64,000 bases of DNA from Pedobacter sp. Leaf194 (GCF_001423945.1 NZ_LMPU01000009.1:434416-498415); one strand, 5' to 3'; shown: positions 1 to 9,534, counted from the stretch's first letter. Notes: generated from the letters alone by a model not told the origin. Numbers and translations are program-made.

Positions 1-2182
1 TTAACGATGCCGGCACAACAATTAGATTTGTATTCTGTACGACTTTTTTTCGTTGCGTTAAAATAAAGGCAATAATCTGAATGGTTTTGCCCAATCCCAT
101 ATCATCGGCCAGGATGGAACCAAAGTTAAAATCATCCAGAAAATTTAGGCGGTTTAAACCGTCTTTCTGGTATTCACGCAGCGTAGCATTAAGTTCTTGA
201 GGTATTTCAATATCAGTGGCTAAATCTGCTCCGTCAAACTTCTGTTTAAAACTGCTAAGCTCATTTTTAACATGGCCTTCAAGCAAAGCATCTTCATACA
301 AATCGTTTATTACTGCAAACTTTATTTTTGGGGTAAGCAAAGTGTCCTCAACAATTTCACCTGCGCTGAAATAACCCGTAAACTTTCTAATCCATTCTTC
401 AGGCAAAATGCCCTGAGTTCCATCATCGAGCGTTACAAATTTGCTTTTATTTCTAATCGATTTGTGCAGGTGCTTTAGCGCCACATTTTGCGTACCAAAC
501 TTCAGCTTTACTTTGGTTTCAAACCAGTCTGTTCCGCTTAAAACTTCGATATTAATTGCAGCTTTGTAACCATTAAGCTTGTTGTTTTTGAGCTGGTTGA
601 AACCTAAAATATGAATTTCTTTGCTTCGCCATGCCTCAAAAGCATCTAAAAACCAAAGTTCTTCCAAAAATCTTTTGCGGTGGAGGTAATACGAATCGTT
701 CGTTTCCTGATCGTAAAAGAAAGGATGTTGCCTTAATATTTCAGCAATAAATTGCAACTCGACCTCTTCATCACGCTTCACGGTAAAAAGATTACCGAAC
801 TTATCCTGCGATTGAATTGTCTTTTTGGAAAGCACCGGAATTTCCAGGTTACCATAACGCATAACCGGAGTAATCAGAATAAAATCTTCAGATTCTGACA
901 GGTAAACCAGTTTTTCCAATTCCAGATCGAAGCCCTTTTCCTCAATTTGCCCCTGCGTTGCCGGTTTAAGGAAGGAATAATCTACCTTGATATTGTTTTC
1001 TAACTGAATAAGTATGTTTTTTTGAAACTCCGGATATTTGCTTTTGTGAATAACAAGGCGATTGCTTTGCTTTACAAAAAAGCCTATCACCTTAACCAAA
1101 TCTGCATTAGCTAAAAGGTAAAGCTGGTTTTTCAGTTGCACAAAATAGTTATACCTAATAACAAGATTATCGAGGGAATAGGCATTTCCGTTTATCTGTA
1201 AACGGCCGTTAATTTCGAAAAAATCGTCTTTTTGGTTCACAGATAAATGTAAATCACCATCAAGTAGCTGCAAATCGACAGGTAGAATTGATGAAGGCTG
1301 AATGTTGGAATGCAGTTTATTATCGTGCAGGAAAACCGGCATTTTCCTGGGGTTTTTCACTACCGATTTTAATGCCTCAATTTCAGCGGCAACATTTTCC
1401 GTTGTATAGTTATTTTGAAACCTCGCAATTCCGCTATAAAACTTCAGCACTGCACTGTCTTCTGTTTTGAAGAGATAATCTGCAGGGTTAACCACTTTCA
1501 TCGGGTTTTTAACTTTCCCGGTTTTAGTAAGTGCAGCCTCGAACAACTCGATATTGAGCTGCCCGTAATAGCGGTGGTTACCCAGCACGAGCAAGAGTGG
1601 CGTGCCTTCAGCATTTGAGATCGAGACAGTTTTTTTAGCCGGGAGTAAGGCAGACTGAAGCTGTTGCCGGGCTTCCGTATTAAAGGCCTGCAAGGCGGCT
1701 AGTTTCGGTGCGATGTTAAGCACATCATGTTCTAATTTAATTTTAAAAAGCTCTTCCAGATTTTTTTCGTTTTCCAAACCGTAATCCGCAGCTATTTTGG
1801 TTAGTTTTTGTCGCCTTAAGTTAGCGTCAAAGAAAATCTGTAATTCCTGACGCTGCAAAATGTTGTATAAAACCTGCGCCTGATGCTCACAAAGCTTATT
1901 TTTGAGGGCATCGCAGCGACACGATAATTTAACGGCGTTTTCAGTTTGCTGAACCTGAACCAGGGGAAAGGCTTGCGACGCTGAGGGATGCGTGAAGGCG
2001 GCAAAATTTATTTCAATTTGCGTTGGATGGAGTTTAAAGAAGTCTTTGGTATCAGTGTGAATTTGATTGCTTAAATGCCTTAAAATAAAAATATTGCTCA
2101 GATCCTTCAGATTAAATTCCTTCAAAAGGTAATCGAAAGGATTGCCCGTTTGAGAAGCTAAGTTCGATTTTTCTCCATCCAT
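1..2182 (-). CDS. SNF2-family DEAD/DEAH helicase with SWIM zinc finger, partial
   Basis: Read on the minus strand from ATG at 2182, the frame stays open to the window edge (about 727 codons), so the 3' end with most of the helicase is missing. Residues 88-100 form a SWIM zinc finger (C88, C90, C98, H100). A long region resembling the bacterial SNF2-associated domain follows, and at 693-700 the Walker A motif DDMGLGKT appears, typical of Swi2/Snf2 ATPases. Proteins of this family are cytoplasmic dsDNA translocases thought to remodel protein-DNA complexes; the precise role in bacteria is poorly known. It is not in an evident operon with the hydrolase gene upstream of it, though only about 36 bases separate them on the same strand. 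Family assignment is strong; function is inferred. Confidence 0.9.
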   Translation of the reverse strand, partial: MDGEKSNLASQTGNPFDYLLKEFNLKDLSNIFILRHLSNQIHTDTKDFFKLHPTQIEINFAAFTHPSASQAFPLVQVQQTENAVKLSCRCDALKNKLCEHQAQVLYNILQRQELQIFFDANLRRQKLTKIAADYGLENEKNLEELFKIKLEHDVLNIAPKLAALQAFNTEARQQLQSALLPAKKTVSISNAEGTPLLLVLGNHRYYGQLNIELFEAALTKTGKVKNPMKVVNPADYLFKTEDSAVLKFYSGIARFQNNYTTENVAAEIEALKSVVKNPRKMPVFLHDNKLHSNIQPSSILPVDLQLLDGDLHLSVNQKDDFFEINGRLQINGNAYSLDNLVIRYNYFVQLKNQLYLLANADLVKVIGFFVKQSNRLVIHKSKYPEFQKNILIQLENNIKVDYSFLKPATQGQIEEKGFDLELEKLVYLSESEDFILITPVMRYGNLEIPVLSKKTIQSQDKFGNLFTVKRDEEVELQFIAEILRQHPFFYDQETNDSYYLHRKRFLEELWFLDAFEAWRSKEIHILGFNQLKNNKLNGYKAAINIEVLSGTDWFETKVKLKFGTQNVALKHLHKSIRNKSKFVTLDDGTQGILPEEWIRKFTGYFSAGEIVEDTLLTPKIKFAVINDLYEDALLEGHVKNELSSFKQKFDGADLATDIEIPQELNATLREYQKDGLNRLNFLDDFNFGSILADDMGLGKTIQIIAFILTQRKKVVQNTNLIVVPASL

Positions 2183-2218
2183 CAGCACAATATAACAAGA
2201 AATTAGATAAAGGATTTT

Positions 2219-3079
2219 TTAAAGTGATGAATTTATAAGCGCTACAATATCGGCGATAACATCTGTCGATTTAAGAATTTTATAATGGCCGGCACCTGGG
2301 TAAGCTTTCGATTTTATACCTTCATTTTCAGCTAAAAAACCGGCTAAAAAAGGATATGGAGAAATGTGGTCTTCCGCATCGTAGGCTAAAAAGTGATTAA
2401 AATCTGCTTCGAGTGTGTATAAACCGGTAAGATTGAAATGCTCCGCGTTAACCGGAAATTCCTTACTAAAGTTTTTAAAGAAATGGGCTTGCGCCAACCT
2501 GCCGATATTTACCGAATCCATGCTTTGCTCAAAATTCTCCTTCAGCCTTATTAAAGGTGCAATACTGATTAACAGATTAGGTTTCAATGGTATTTCCTGA
2601 ATTGCAATTACGTTTGCCATACCGCCAAGCGAATGACCAATAAGGATATCCGGTGTGGCATAGTTTTCTGCAATTGATTTTATTGCATCTGCATAAAGCA
2701 TCAGGTTAGAAAATTCAGAATTGGAGCTACCATTTCCCGGCGCATCAAAAGCGATAATTTCCAGGCTGTCAATCTTCCGGAGTTCTACAATCAGTTCGTA
2801 AAAATCTGCCGCTTTCGAGGCCCAGCCATGTGTAAGCAGGACTTTTGTAGCCCCGCTTCCCCAGCTAAAGCAATTAAATCCGAGCTCTTCTCGCGTAAAA
2901 TAAGCATCGAAAACCTTTAAGCTAAACCTTGTCGATTCGGCCAAAAGCGTTTCCTGATGCAAACGCAAAGGCATTTTGGGTGAGTAAAAAATAAATTCGC
3001 GTATTAATTTTTCAGCATCGCGGTGCTGATTTTCTGCTGAGATTTTAAGCTCATTAACAATTCCCTTAAGTCTCTTCAA
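2219..3079 (-). CDS. alpha/beta hydrolase
   Basis: The protein has 286 residues. The nucleophile elbow GHSLGG lies at 148-153 with Ser150, an oxyanion-type HGW motif at 84-86, and a late GAGH motif supplies the probable catalytic His. No signal peptide is evident, so it is probably a cytoplasmic serine hydrolase; the substrate cannot be told. The start is TTG at 3077-3079: no in-frame ATG exists upstream before the preceding gene, and the first internal ATG (residue 36) would remove residues that look like part of the N-terminal beta strands. It follows the MazG-like gene by 19 bases on the same strand and is probably co-transcribed with it. Confidence 0.85.
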   Translation of the reverse strand: MKRLKGIVNELKISAENQHRDAEKLIREFIFYSPKMPLRLHQETLLAESTRFSLKVFDAYFTREELGFNCFSWGSGATKVLLTHGWASKAADFYELIVELRKIDSLEIIAFDAPGNGSSNSEFSNLMLYADAIKSIAENYATPDILIGHSLGGMANVIAIQEIPLKPNLLISIAPLIRLKENFEQSMDSVNIGRLAQAHFFKNFSKEFPVNAEHFNLTGLYTLEADFNHFLAYDAEDHISPYPFLAGFLAENEGIKSKAYPGAGHYKILKSTDVIADIVALINSSL

Positions 3080-3098
3080 AATTTTCTGATGTTTTAAA

Positions 3099-3563
3099 TT
3101 AAAGTAAACTTTTCAAATCCGCCGGCGAATAATTAACCGATTTAAGGGTCTTATCGTCGCCTTTTCTGAAAACCAGAAACAATCCATCAACTTCTTTATG
3201 GTAAGCTTCAGTACCATCTTTATCAAGGTAAAACCGAATCGTCTGTTCTGCTTCAGCAACGGTTTTGCAAGCCTTACTCATGTTCGAACGATGAACTTCA
3301 TCAAACAAGGTTTTAAACTTAGCGCCTAAACCAAACTCGTGAATGGCACCAGCCAAAACATACTGCAAATCGCAAAGCGCATCGGCCACTTCTACTAAAT
3401 CATCGTTTTCTACAGCCTCCTGCAACTCTTTCAACTCTTCTGCCAGTAACGAAATACGAAGGTTAGCCCGCTGTTTAGATGGAATAACCGGCGCATCCAA
3501 AATTGGATGTTTAAAAGTGGTGTGAAACGCTGCAACCTGGGTTAGCGAATTGGGCTCTTGCAT
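3099..3563 (-). CDS. MazG-like all-alpha NTP pyrophosphohydrolase
   Basis: The protein has 154 residues. It carries the metal-binding signature of the all-alpha NTP-PPase superfamily (EExxE then ExxD): Glu42, Glu43 and Glu46, followed by Glu58, Asp61 and Asp65. Family members hydrolyse nucleoside triphosphates or phosphoribosyl-ATP to monophosphate plus pyrophosphate, often as house-cleaning enzymes. The C-terminal 60 residues (with an AYHKEVDG stretch) are typical of the stand-alone version related to phosphoribosyl-ATP pyrophosphohydrolase, but no his genes lie nearby, so a role in histidine synthesis is not suggested. It starts at ATG 3563 and precedes the hydrolase gene by 19 bases. Confidence 0.8.
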   Translation of the reverse strand: MQEPNSLTQVAAFHTTFKHPILDAPVIPSKQRANLRISLLAEELKELQEAVENDDLVEVADALCDLQYVLAGAIHEFGLGAKFKTLFDEVHRSNMSKACKTVAEAEQTIRFYLDKDGTEAYHKEVDGLFLVFRKGDDKTLKSVNYSPADLKSLL

Positions 3564-3671
3564 AAATTTGTTTGATTTAAATTCTCAGCAAACTTAAAAA
3601 AATCGGGCTAAAATTTACCGACAATTTATGAACATCCTACCCTTTCACTTTACCCCTATCGCCCGGGTAAT

Positions 3672-4385
3672 TTAGCGTCTTTCCCGCACGATTTTAAAAA
3701 AATCTTCCTTGTAGGTATCACCAATGGGAATGGATTGGTCGGCAATGAAAAGTGCGTTCCCATCTATCGTTTTAATTTTTTCGAGGGAAATAATGTACGA
3801 TTTATGAACCCGGTAAAACGGCGGATGTGGTAATTGCGTTTCCAGCTCCCGCAAAGACTGATAGGTAATAATCCGCTGAGTGGCCGTGTAGACAGAAACA
3901 TAGTTCTTCAGGCCTTCAATGTATAAAATTTCGTTATAATTAACCTTGATGAACTTGTTTTTGGTATCTCCTTTTATAAAAATAAAATCACTTACAGAAG
4001 TTGATAGAGGTGCAGCCTCAATTGGTGTTGGCGAAATAATCTGACGGGCTTTTTGGGCAGCCTGATAAAACCGTTCATACGAAATCGGCTTTAGCAGGTA
4101 ATCTACAACGTTTAGGTCAAAACCATCCAGCGCATATTCGGGATAAGCTGTAGTTAAAATAACTTTACATTTATCGCCACAAATTTTCAGAAACTGAATT
4201 CCTGTTAATTCAGGCATTTGGATGTCGAGAAACACCAGATCTATTTTCCCTTCCTGCACCATGCCCAAGGCTTCAAAGGCATTCGTGGTGGTTGCAACCA
4301 GTTCTAAAAAAGGTGTTTTATTAATGAATGCGGCGATAATGTCTGAAGCGTAAGCCTCATCATCAACAGCTAAACAGCGAATCAT
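3672..4385 (-). CDS. LytTR-family response regulator
   Basis: The protein has 237 residues: an N-terminal receiver domain (acidic pair Asp8/Asp9, phosphoacceptor Asp54 in FLDIQMPE, conserved Lys near 104) and a C-terminal LytTR DNA-binding domain (about 132-235, with the typical VHKSYIISL stretch). It is the output half of a two-component system with the kinase encoded just upstream: its ATG overlaps the kinase stop as ATGA, indicating translational coupling. LytTR regulators of this type in Bacteroidota control envelope or transport genes; no target is evident here. A second, unrelated copy of the same kind of pair is at 45.6-47.5 kb. Confidence 0.93.
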   Translation of the reverse strand: MIRCLAVDDEAYASDIIAAFINKTPFLELVATTTNAFEALGMVQEGKIDLVFLDIQMPELTGIQFLKICGDKCKVILTTAYPEYALDGFDLNVVDYLLKPISYERFYQAAQKARQIISPTPIEAAPLSTSVSDFIFIKGDTKNKFIKVNYNEILYIEGLKNYVSVYTATQRIITYQSLRELETQLPHPPFYRVHKSYIISLEKIKTIDGNALFIADQSIPIGDTYKEDFFKIVRERR

Positions 4386-5389
4386 AAATTTAAAATTAAG
4401 GTTGTTTTATAAGTATTTCCGTTGTTCGAAACCAGTAAATCGTGCTTATCAGGGTAAATTAAATCAAGCCGCCTGTGTACGTTAGCCAAACCCACACCAC
4501 TCGAATGATCCTTTTGTGCATGGCTTATTTTATTGCTCACTTCGAAGCTCAGTCTTTTATTTTGAACCTTCAACCGTATACGAACCGGCTGGGCCTGGTC
4601 GTTTAGTACGCCATGCTTAAATGCGTTTTCAACAAACGGAATCAATACCAGCGCAGCAATTTTTTGCTGACTTACCCCTAGCGAAGTAAAATCAACATGA
4701 AAGTTTGGTTCGAAACGCATTTTGAAAAGTTCGATATAACCCTCTAAATAAGCAACTTCCTTGTCGAGGTTTACCATTCCATCCGGACTTTCGTTCAGCG
4801 TATAACGCATTAAATCAGACAAGCGAAGCACCGCATTCGCAAGTTTATCGGAAACAGGAATAGCAAGTGAATATACGTAATTTAAAGTGTTGTATAAAAA
4901 ATGAGGGTTTATCTGCGATTTCAAAAATGCCAGTTCTGACTTTACAACTTCAGCTTTTAGTTTCTGGTTGGCTTTTTCTGTTTTAAAATTTTGCTGAACG
5001 CTGTATATCGCTGCAGGTATAACCAGAAAAGAAATGCTGTAATAAATGTTATCCGATATATACTTTGAAGCCTTCGTATCATCAGAATAATTTTTCATCC
5101 CAAACCATTCAAAATACAAAACCTGCTCAATGAGGTACCTCGAAGCGATGAAAAAGGCGATCGTAAGTAAAAGTGAACCAATCAGCTGCAAGATTTTATC
5201 ACGTTTTAAAAAAAAGGGATATATAAGCAGATAACAGATGTAAAATTCTAGAATCTGAATAAAGTTCATCGAAATATCAAATGCAGATTGCCTTAAGGTT
5301 ACGCCCTTAATAAGTACCTCGCCGTAGAGATAAGCCAATACGAGCACCCAGCAGATGATGTGGATTAGTATTGTTTTCATTTGTTTCAT
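4382..5389 (-). CDS. LytS-type sensor histidine kinase (His_kinase family)
   Basis: The protein has 335 residues. The N-terminal 135 or so residues contain four hydrophobic segments, followed by a coiled stretch. The His_kinase domain carries the phosphoacceptor His163 in QINPHFLYNT, and the ATPase part carries PFVENAFKHG (N box) and SGVGLANV (G box). It is an inner-membrane kinase without a recognisable extracytoplasmic sensor domain, so sensing probably occurs in the membrane. It starts with ATG at 5389 and overlaps the LytTR regulator by four bases. Confidence 0.92.
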   Translation of the reverse strand: MKQMKTILIHIICWVLVLAYLYGEVLIKGVTLRQSAFDISMNFIQILEFYICYLLIYPFFLKRDKILQLIGSLLLTIAFFIASRYLIEQVLYFEWFGMKNYSDDTKASKYISDNIYYSISFLVIPAAIYSVQQNFKTEKANQKLKAEVVKSELAFLKSQINPHFLYNTLNYVYSLAIPVSDKLANAVLRLSDLMRYTLNESPDGMVNLDKEVAYLEGYIELFKMRFEPNFHVDFTSLGVSQQKIAALVLIPFVENAFKHGVLNDQAQPVRIRLKVQNKRLSFEVSNKISHAQKDHSSGVGLANVHRRLDLIYPDKHDLLVSNNGNTYKTTLILNL

Positions 5390-5483
5390 GCTGTAAAACT
5401 CTGCAAAGCTTTAAATTCCATCTAATTTGTTATCTCAACTACCTTAAAAATTATCCCAATGGGATTTTCAGCATACCAGGCAG

Positions 5484-5966
5484 CTATAAAACCAATAGCA
5501 TCCAAACGTTGCAGGCGAAGTGACCCGAATTTCCAAGTGGTGCATTCAGCTTTTTGAAACCAATTTTTTCGTACATACTAACTGCCGTTTCAAGTTCTGG
5601 GAAAGACTCAAGGTATATTTCGTTATAACCAAAGTGCTGGGCAGATTCTATGCTTTTTTGCATCAGCGCTTTACCAACGCCTTTGCCACGGGCCGCGGCA
5701 GATACATAAAATTTAACGAGCTCTACACATCCCTCAGGCAGGCCTTCGGTTGGGAAAATACCACAACCGCCCAATAAAATGCCATTTTCCTCTGCCAGCC
5801 AGTAAACAGAACCTTCGCGTTTAAACACTTCCGATAAATGGTCTGTTGTTGGATCGGTGTACACCGTGCCAGGTTTATCTATTTTAAATTCCCTGAAAAT
5901 TACCCTGATTAAATCTGCTAATTCCTTGTTGTCTCTTTCTTCTATTTTACGAAAACTTATACCCAT
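5484..5966 (-). CDS. GNAT-family N-acetyltransferase
   Basis: The protein has 160 residues in a single GNAT domain. The acetyl-CoA pyrophosphate-binding motif A is visible as AARGKGVGKALM near residues 90-105, followed by the LESFPELETAVSMYEKIGF segment (motif B). The acceptor substrate cannot be predicted. It lies upstream of, and on the same strand as, the LytS/LytTR genes, but about 95 bases separate them, so co-transcription is uncertain. Confidence 0.85.
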   Translation of the reverse strand: MGISFRKIEERDNKELADLIRVIFREFKIDKPGTVYTDPTTDHLSEVFKREGSVYWLAEENGILLGGCGIFPTEGLPEGCVELVKFYVSAAARGKGVGKALMQKSIESAQHFGYNEIYLESFPELETAVSMYEKIGFKKLNAPLGNSGHFACNVWMLLVL

Positions 5967-6050
5967 GTTCTTTTTAATTCGAGATCATAATAAACGCTTG
6001 ATGTTCTGTTAATATACCAAAGGTACATTTACTAATATTTTAAAGGAAAC

Positions 6051-6692
6051 ATGAATCAGATATTTAGTTTATTTATACCGAAAGATAAAACTTTCCAGCC
6101 GCTGTTTGAACAAAGTGCAGAAAACCTGGTTAAAATTTCAGAAAGCTTCATCACATTTATACGCTCGGTGGAACCGGCCGAAAAGGTAAAAATCGCTAAA
6201 GAAATAAAATCGCTTGAACTTACCGGCGACCAGGCCACGGATACCATTTACGCCGAACTAAACAAAAGTTTTATTGTTCCTTTTGATAAACAGGATGTAC
6301 ATGCACTTGCAACTTCGATTGATGACATTGCGGATGACATTTTAGGAACGACTTTAAACATGGAACTTTATCAGCTGGATACCTCAAATGTTGCAATGTT
6401 GAAACTTGCAGAAATTATAGCTAAAATGTGCAGTCAGCTTTGTACAGCGATAAAAGAATTAAAGCATTTTAAAAATAAACAGTTAATTATAAACGTTTGC
6501 GTGGAGGTGGGTCAGTTGGAAAGCAAAGCCGACCGACTTTACGAACAGGCAATTTCATTGCTTTTCGACAAAGAAATTGATGCAATATCGCTCATCAGGC
6601 AGTCGGAAATACTGGCACAACTGGAAAAAACAACTGATAAATGTGATGATTTGGCAAATGTTATTGAAACCATATTTCTTAAAAACGCATAA
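6051..6692 (+). CDS. DUF47 / PhoU-like phosphate-transport accessory protein
   Basis: The protein has 213 residues and is predicted to be all-helical, with the DUF47 pattern: regularly spaced Glu/Asp in helices (EIKSLELTGDQATD near 50 and DDIADDI near 90-97) that bind metal in PhoU relatives. Members normally sit next to a PiT-type phosphate permease and are thought to modulate it. Here the next gene is an unrelated acidic protein and no permease is within the window, which is unusual. ATG 6051 is preceded by AAAGGAA. Family call is firm; the partner is unknown. Confidence 0.85.
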   Translation: MNQIFSLFIPKDKTFQPLFEQSAENLVKISESFITFIRSVEPAEKVKIAKEIKSLELTGDQATDTIYAELNKSFIVPFDKQDVHALATSIDDIADDILGTTLNMELYQLDTSNVAMLKLAEIIAKMCSQLCTAIKELKHFKNKQLIINVCVEVGQLESKADRLYEQAISLLFDKEIDAISLIRQSEILAQLEKTTDKCDDLANVIETIFLKNA

Positions 6693-6769
6693 TTAGAATG
6701 CTGAAATGCTTTTCGCAAAAATTCAGCAAACAAAAAGCCTACTTATGGTTTTATTATTAAAAGACCATT

Positions 6770-7045
6770 ATGGAAAATAAAGATATTAAACCGCAGATTT
6801 CGAATTCGAACCCAGACCCAGAGCCAACTGAAGATGCTCAGTCTTTGGTTGAAACAATAATTCCGTCAACAGAAGACAGCGCAAGTACAACCACAAAGGA
6901 ACAGGCTGCTGAAGAAAACAGTTCTGCCGATGCTGCTGAGGATAAAAGTGATGCAAAAGCTGAAGCAGGTACGCCGGGCAGTGACGAAAAGCCAAAACAG
7001 GACGCCGGTGACGACGCCGATGAAATTGAAACCGTAGCGCCATAA
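6770..7045 (+). CDS. small acidic, low-complexity protein
   Basis: The protein has 91 residues, very rich in Glu, Asp, Ala, Ser and Thr, with no hydrophobic core and no Cys. It is predicted to be intrinsically disordered and cytoplasmic. I recognise no family. It stands alone, 77 bases after the DUF47 gene on the same strand. The opposite strand also has long open frames here (a consequence of Ala/Glu-rich codons), but those proteins are arginine- and histidine-rich without known character, so the plus-strand reading is preferred. Another acidic small protein lies at 23.5 kb. Confidence 0.55.
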   Translation: MENKDIKPQISNSNPDPEPTEDAQSLVETIIPSTEDSASTTTKEQAAEENSSADAAEDKSDAKAEAGTPGSDEKPKQDAGDDADEIETVAP

Positions 7046-7111
7046 CGATTAAGCGGTTTGTAAAAAAGCCTGCAACTGAAATAGTTTTCATATTTTGGCG
7101 TTATGATACAC

Positions 7112-7711
7112 ATGAAAAAGACACTAATGTTTTGCTTGTTAACCATTTCTATATTTGGTTGCGGCATCAACAAGCAGGCGCAGCAAATTAAGGCGCTGGA
7201 AGCCTGTACGTATAAAATAAAAAACGTTAACCAGATTACTTTAGCGGGTTCTGATTTAGGGCGACTTATAAATCAGCAGGATTTTAACCTGGCAAGTTTA
7301 CCCGGAGTAGCATTAGGTTTGTTAAGAAAAGACATTCCGCTGCGGGCCAACCTTAATTTAGAAATAACCAATCCATCGGCAGACCTTGCTGCAATTAATC
7401 AGTTCGAATACAAAATACTGGTAAACAATACTGATTTAGCTGAAGGTATCGTAAACCAGGCCGTTAGCATCCCCCAAGGGCAAACCGTAACCGTTCCTGT
7501 ACAGATGGGCAGCAATATTTATGGCCTTATATCGAATGGAAATGTGCTCAACGATATTATTAAAGCCGCTCAGAAAGGTTCTAAAAGCGATGAAAAGCTG
7601 GGCTTGCTCACCATTAAAATTAAACCAACAATAATGATTGGCAATACGCCGGTGAAATATCCAGGATACATCACCATTAACAAAGACATTAGCAGCAAAA
7701 TATTGTTGTAA
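7112..7711 (+). CDS. LEA-type-2-like lipoprotein
   Basis: The protein has 199 residues from ATG 7112 (an ATG three codons upstream at 7103 is possible, but MKK followed by a hydrophobic core suits the later start). A type II signal peptide ends in SIFGCG, so the mature protein is a lipoprotein. The remainder (NLEITNPSADLAAINQFEYKILVN and a second half ending YPGYITIN) resembles the LEA14/WHy beta-sandwich seen in many Bacteroidota lipoproteins. Function is unknown; a periplasm-facing membrane-associated role is inferred. Transcription ends at the strong hairpin immediately downstream. Confidence 0.7.
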   Translation: MKKTLMFCLLTISIFGCGINKQAQQIKALEACTYKIKNVNQITLAGSDLGRLINQQDFNLASLPGVALGLLRKDIPLRANLNLEITNPSADLAAINQFEYKILVNNTDLAEGIVNQAVSIPQGQTVTVPVQMGSNIYGLISNGNVLNDIIKAAQKGSKSDEKLGLLTIKIKPTIMIGNTPVKYPGYITINKDISSKILL

Positions 7712-7713
7712 AC

Positions 7714-7746
7714 AAAAGGCCCCGATTATAAAATCGGGGCCTTTTT
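7714..7746. terminator. bidirectional rho-independent terminator
   Basis: A perfect 14-bp inverted repeat (AAAAGGCCCCGATT / AATCGGGGCCTTTT, four-base loop) with T-runs on both strands lies between the convergent lipoprotein gene and the S41 protease gene. It can serve both. Confidence 0.92.
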
Positions 7747-7751
7747 GTTGT

Positions 7752-9347
7752 CTAGAACTTTCTGTGGGGTTCGTAAATCATCCCTTTAAAACTATTCTGA
7801 TCCAGCTGGTCTGCAACCAGCTTAATTTCTGAAACTGATAATCTGGCGGGCATGGTTGTAGATTGTGCACTTAAGCTGCCAGTTTTAGCTGGCGAGGTTA
7901 CGAAACTTCCTGTTCTCGCATAGAGTAATGCATAAGCCAAAAGTGTTTCACTTTCATCGCCCCAACCCTTAGTTAAATCTTCGAAAGCCTCTTTATCAAC
8001 TGTTAAGCCCGAGTAGTAACCGCCTGTTCCAGCCTGATTTTTCGTTTCAAACTCAGGAATGTACATATCCACCTTATCAATCTTTATTGGGAAAAACCCT
8101 ACAGGCTTACCGTAGGTAGTTGTGCCGATTAACTTTACATCCATAACAGGTTTTAAACTGTTAACCGTTAACTCACTTGCCGAGGCTGTAGAACTTGTAA
8201 CAATAAAATAGACCCGGTTTAAATTTAGGGAGCCTGATTTTGCAAATTTTTCAACGTTATCTGATGAGTTTGCCGAGTAATCTAAATCTGCATAAGTTGC
8301 GTACTTACCGTTTACACCGCTTGTATAGGTTTGAACTTTTCCCGCATCATCCAACAAAGGCTGATTGGCCAAGATAGAAGCTTTACGCTGTGCAGTGGTT
8401 AAGTTTTGCAGATAAGTATTGTAATAGGTAGAAAACATGGTATTTCCGTTTTGTGCCATCGGAGTAAGAATGTTGATTATCTGTGTCGCGGTGCTTACAA
8501 AACCTCCGCCGTTATACCTTAAATCAACCACAACTTCTGTAACACCCTGACTCGCAAAGCCGTTAAATGCTGAGCTTATTGCTGCCGAAGCATTGTTTGT
8601 AAAACTATTGAAAACAATATAACCCACTTTTTTCGTACCTGCAGTATACACGTTTGTATACAGTATTGGATTTACTGTATAAGTTGCCCGGGTTACGGTA
8701 GCCGATTTTGTGGCGCCGGTTAAATCGATAAAGGTTAAGGTTACAGAAGCATTGGTGCCGAAAAGGGCATCATTTAGAAAAGAAATATTACTCGTTGTAT
8801 AGGTTAAGCTCATCCGCCCGTTTACTGCCGTTATTTTGCAACCCCTGGTTAACCCCTGCTGGCTTGCAGGCGAATTCGGGTAAACATATTTAACTCTTAA
8901 ATCGGTTGTAGTATTGTACATAACTGAAAAACCATAATCATTTTCAGTGCCATTCACATCTGCTTTCAGCGATGCTTTTTTGCCTGCGGTGCCATAATCG
9001 AAAAAAGAATATTTTGGCGTGGTAGAGGTTGCACTCACATACTCATAGGGCTTACCGGTTGCGGGGTCGGTCGAGAATTGGGTAATCGCAAACAATTCAG
9101 TCTCATTAGAACTGTAAGAACGTGGTTTAAAGTTTTCGTATGTTGGCAAAGAGGTATTCCAATAATAAAGTTCTTTAGAATACAGAAATATCGAATCCTT
9201 TGTTAGTTCATCCCTCGTTCCTGTTACCGAAGGTGTTGTTGGCGGAACAACTACATCGGGGACAGGCGAACTTTTTTTACACGATGTGAATATCGAAAGG
9301 CATGCCATCGAAATGAGGCAGATCGAGTTAACAATATTTTTTTTCAT
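7752..9347 (-). CDS. S41-family C-terminal-processing-type peptidase lipoprotein
   Basis: The protein has 531 residues. A lipoprotein signal ends with Cys23 (IFTSCKK). A PDZ-like segment (YVYPNSPASQQGLTRG, about 150-180) is followed by the S41 core: VVDLRYNGGG near 275, the catalytic serine motif SASE (Ser391 region) and the catalytic Lys414 in TTYGKPVG. It is expected to be a periplasmic or surface-anchored serine protease. The C-terminal tail after 470 is Ser/Thr-rich. The gene is isolated, with a terminator at its 3' end and a 630-base leader region that contains gene remnants. Confidence 0.9.
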   Translation of the reverse strand: MKKNIVNSICLISMACLSIFTSCKKSSPVPDVVVPPTTPSVTGTRDELTKDSIFLYSKELYYWNTSLPTYENFKPRSYSSNETELFAITQFSTDPATGKPYEYVSATSTTPKYSFFDYGTAGKKASLKADVNGTENDYGFSVMYNTTTDLRVKYVYPNSPASQQGLTRGCKITAVNGRMSLTYTTSNISFLNDALFGTNASVTLTFIDLTGATKSATVTRATYTVNPILYTNVYTAGTKKVGYIVFNSFTNNASAAISSAFNGFASQGVTEVVVDLRYNGGGFVSTATQIINILTPMAQNGNTMFSTYYNTYLQNLTTAQRKASILANQPLLDDAGKVQTYTSGVNGKYATYADLDYSANSSDNVEKFAKSGSLNLNRVYFIVTSSTASASELTVNSLKPVMDVKLIGTTTYGKPVGFFPIKIDKVDMYIPEFETKNQAGTGGYYSGLTVDKEAFEDLTKGWGDESETLLAYALLYARTGSFVTSPAKTGSLSAQSTTMPARLSVSEIKLVADQLDQNSFKGMIYEPHRKF

Positions 9348-9516
9348 AGGAATTGATCATCAAGAAAGGTGTTCTGTATTATATATACGTCAAATCAGCA
9401 CTAAAAGTTCGCTCGAAGCAAATTTTTACGATATACATAAACTAATGTAACAACAAATATCGAATTTGAGTTAAGGCTATCGGTAAACCAAAGAAAAATG
9501 ACGGTATACAAAAAAA

Positions 9517-9534
9517 CCTTTCATTGCTGAAAGG
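9517..9534. terminator. hairpin with the CCTTTCA/TGAAAGG stem
   Basis: A seven-base perfect stem with the loop TTGC is flanked by A-rich sequence on the left, giving a T-run on the minus strand. The stem core is the same as in the hairpins beside both tRNA-Phe genes and downstream of rplI. It overlaps the TGA of the minus-strand remnant described below, as expected for that gene's terminator. Confidence 0.6.

Noticed and set aside
6786..7173. Open frames on the minus strand across the acidic protein
   Set aside because: They are shadows of the Glu/Ala-rich plus-strand coding sequence, with unnatural His/Arg-rich or Ser/Ala-rich translations.
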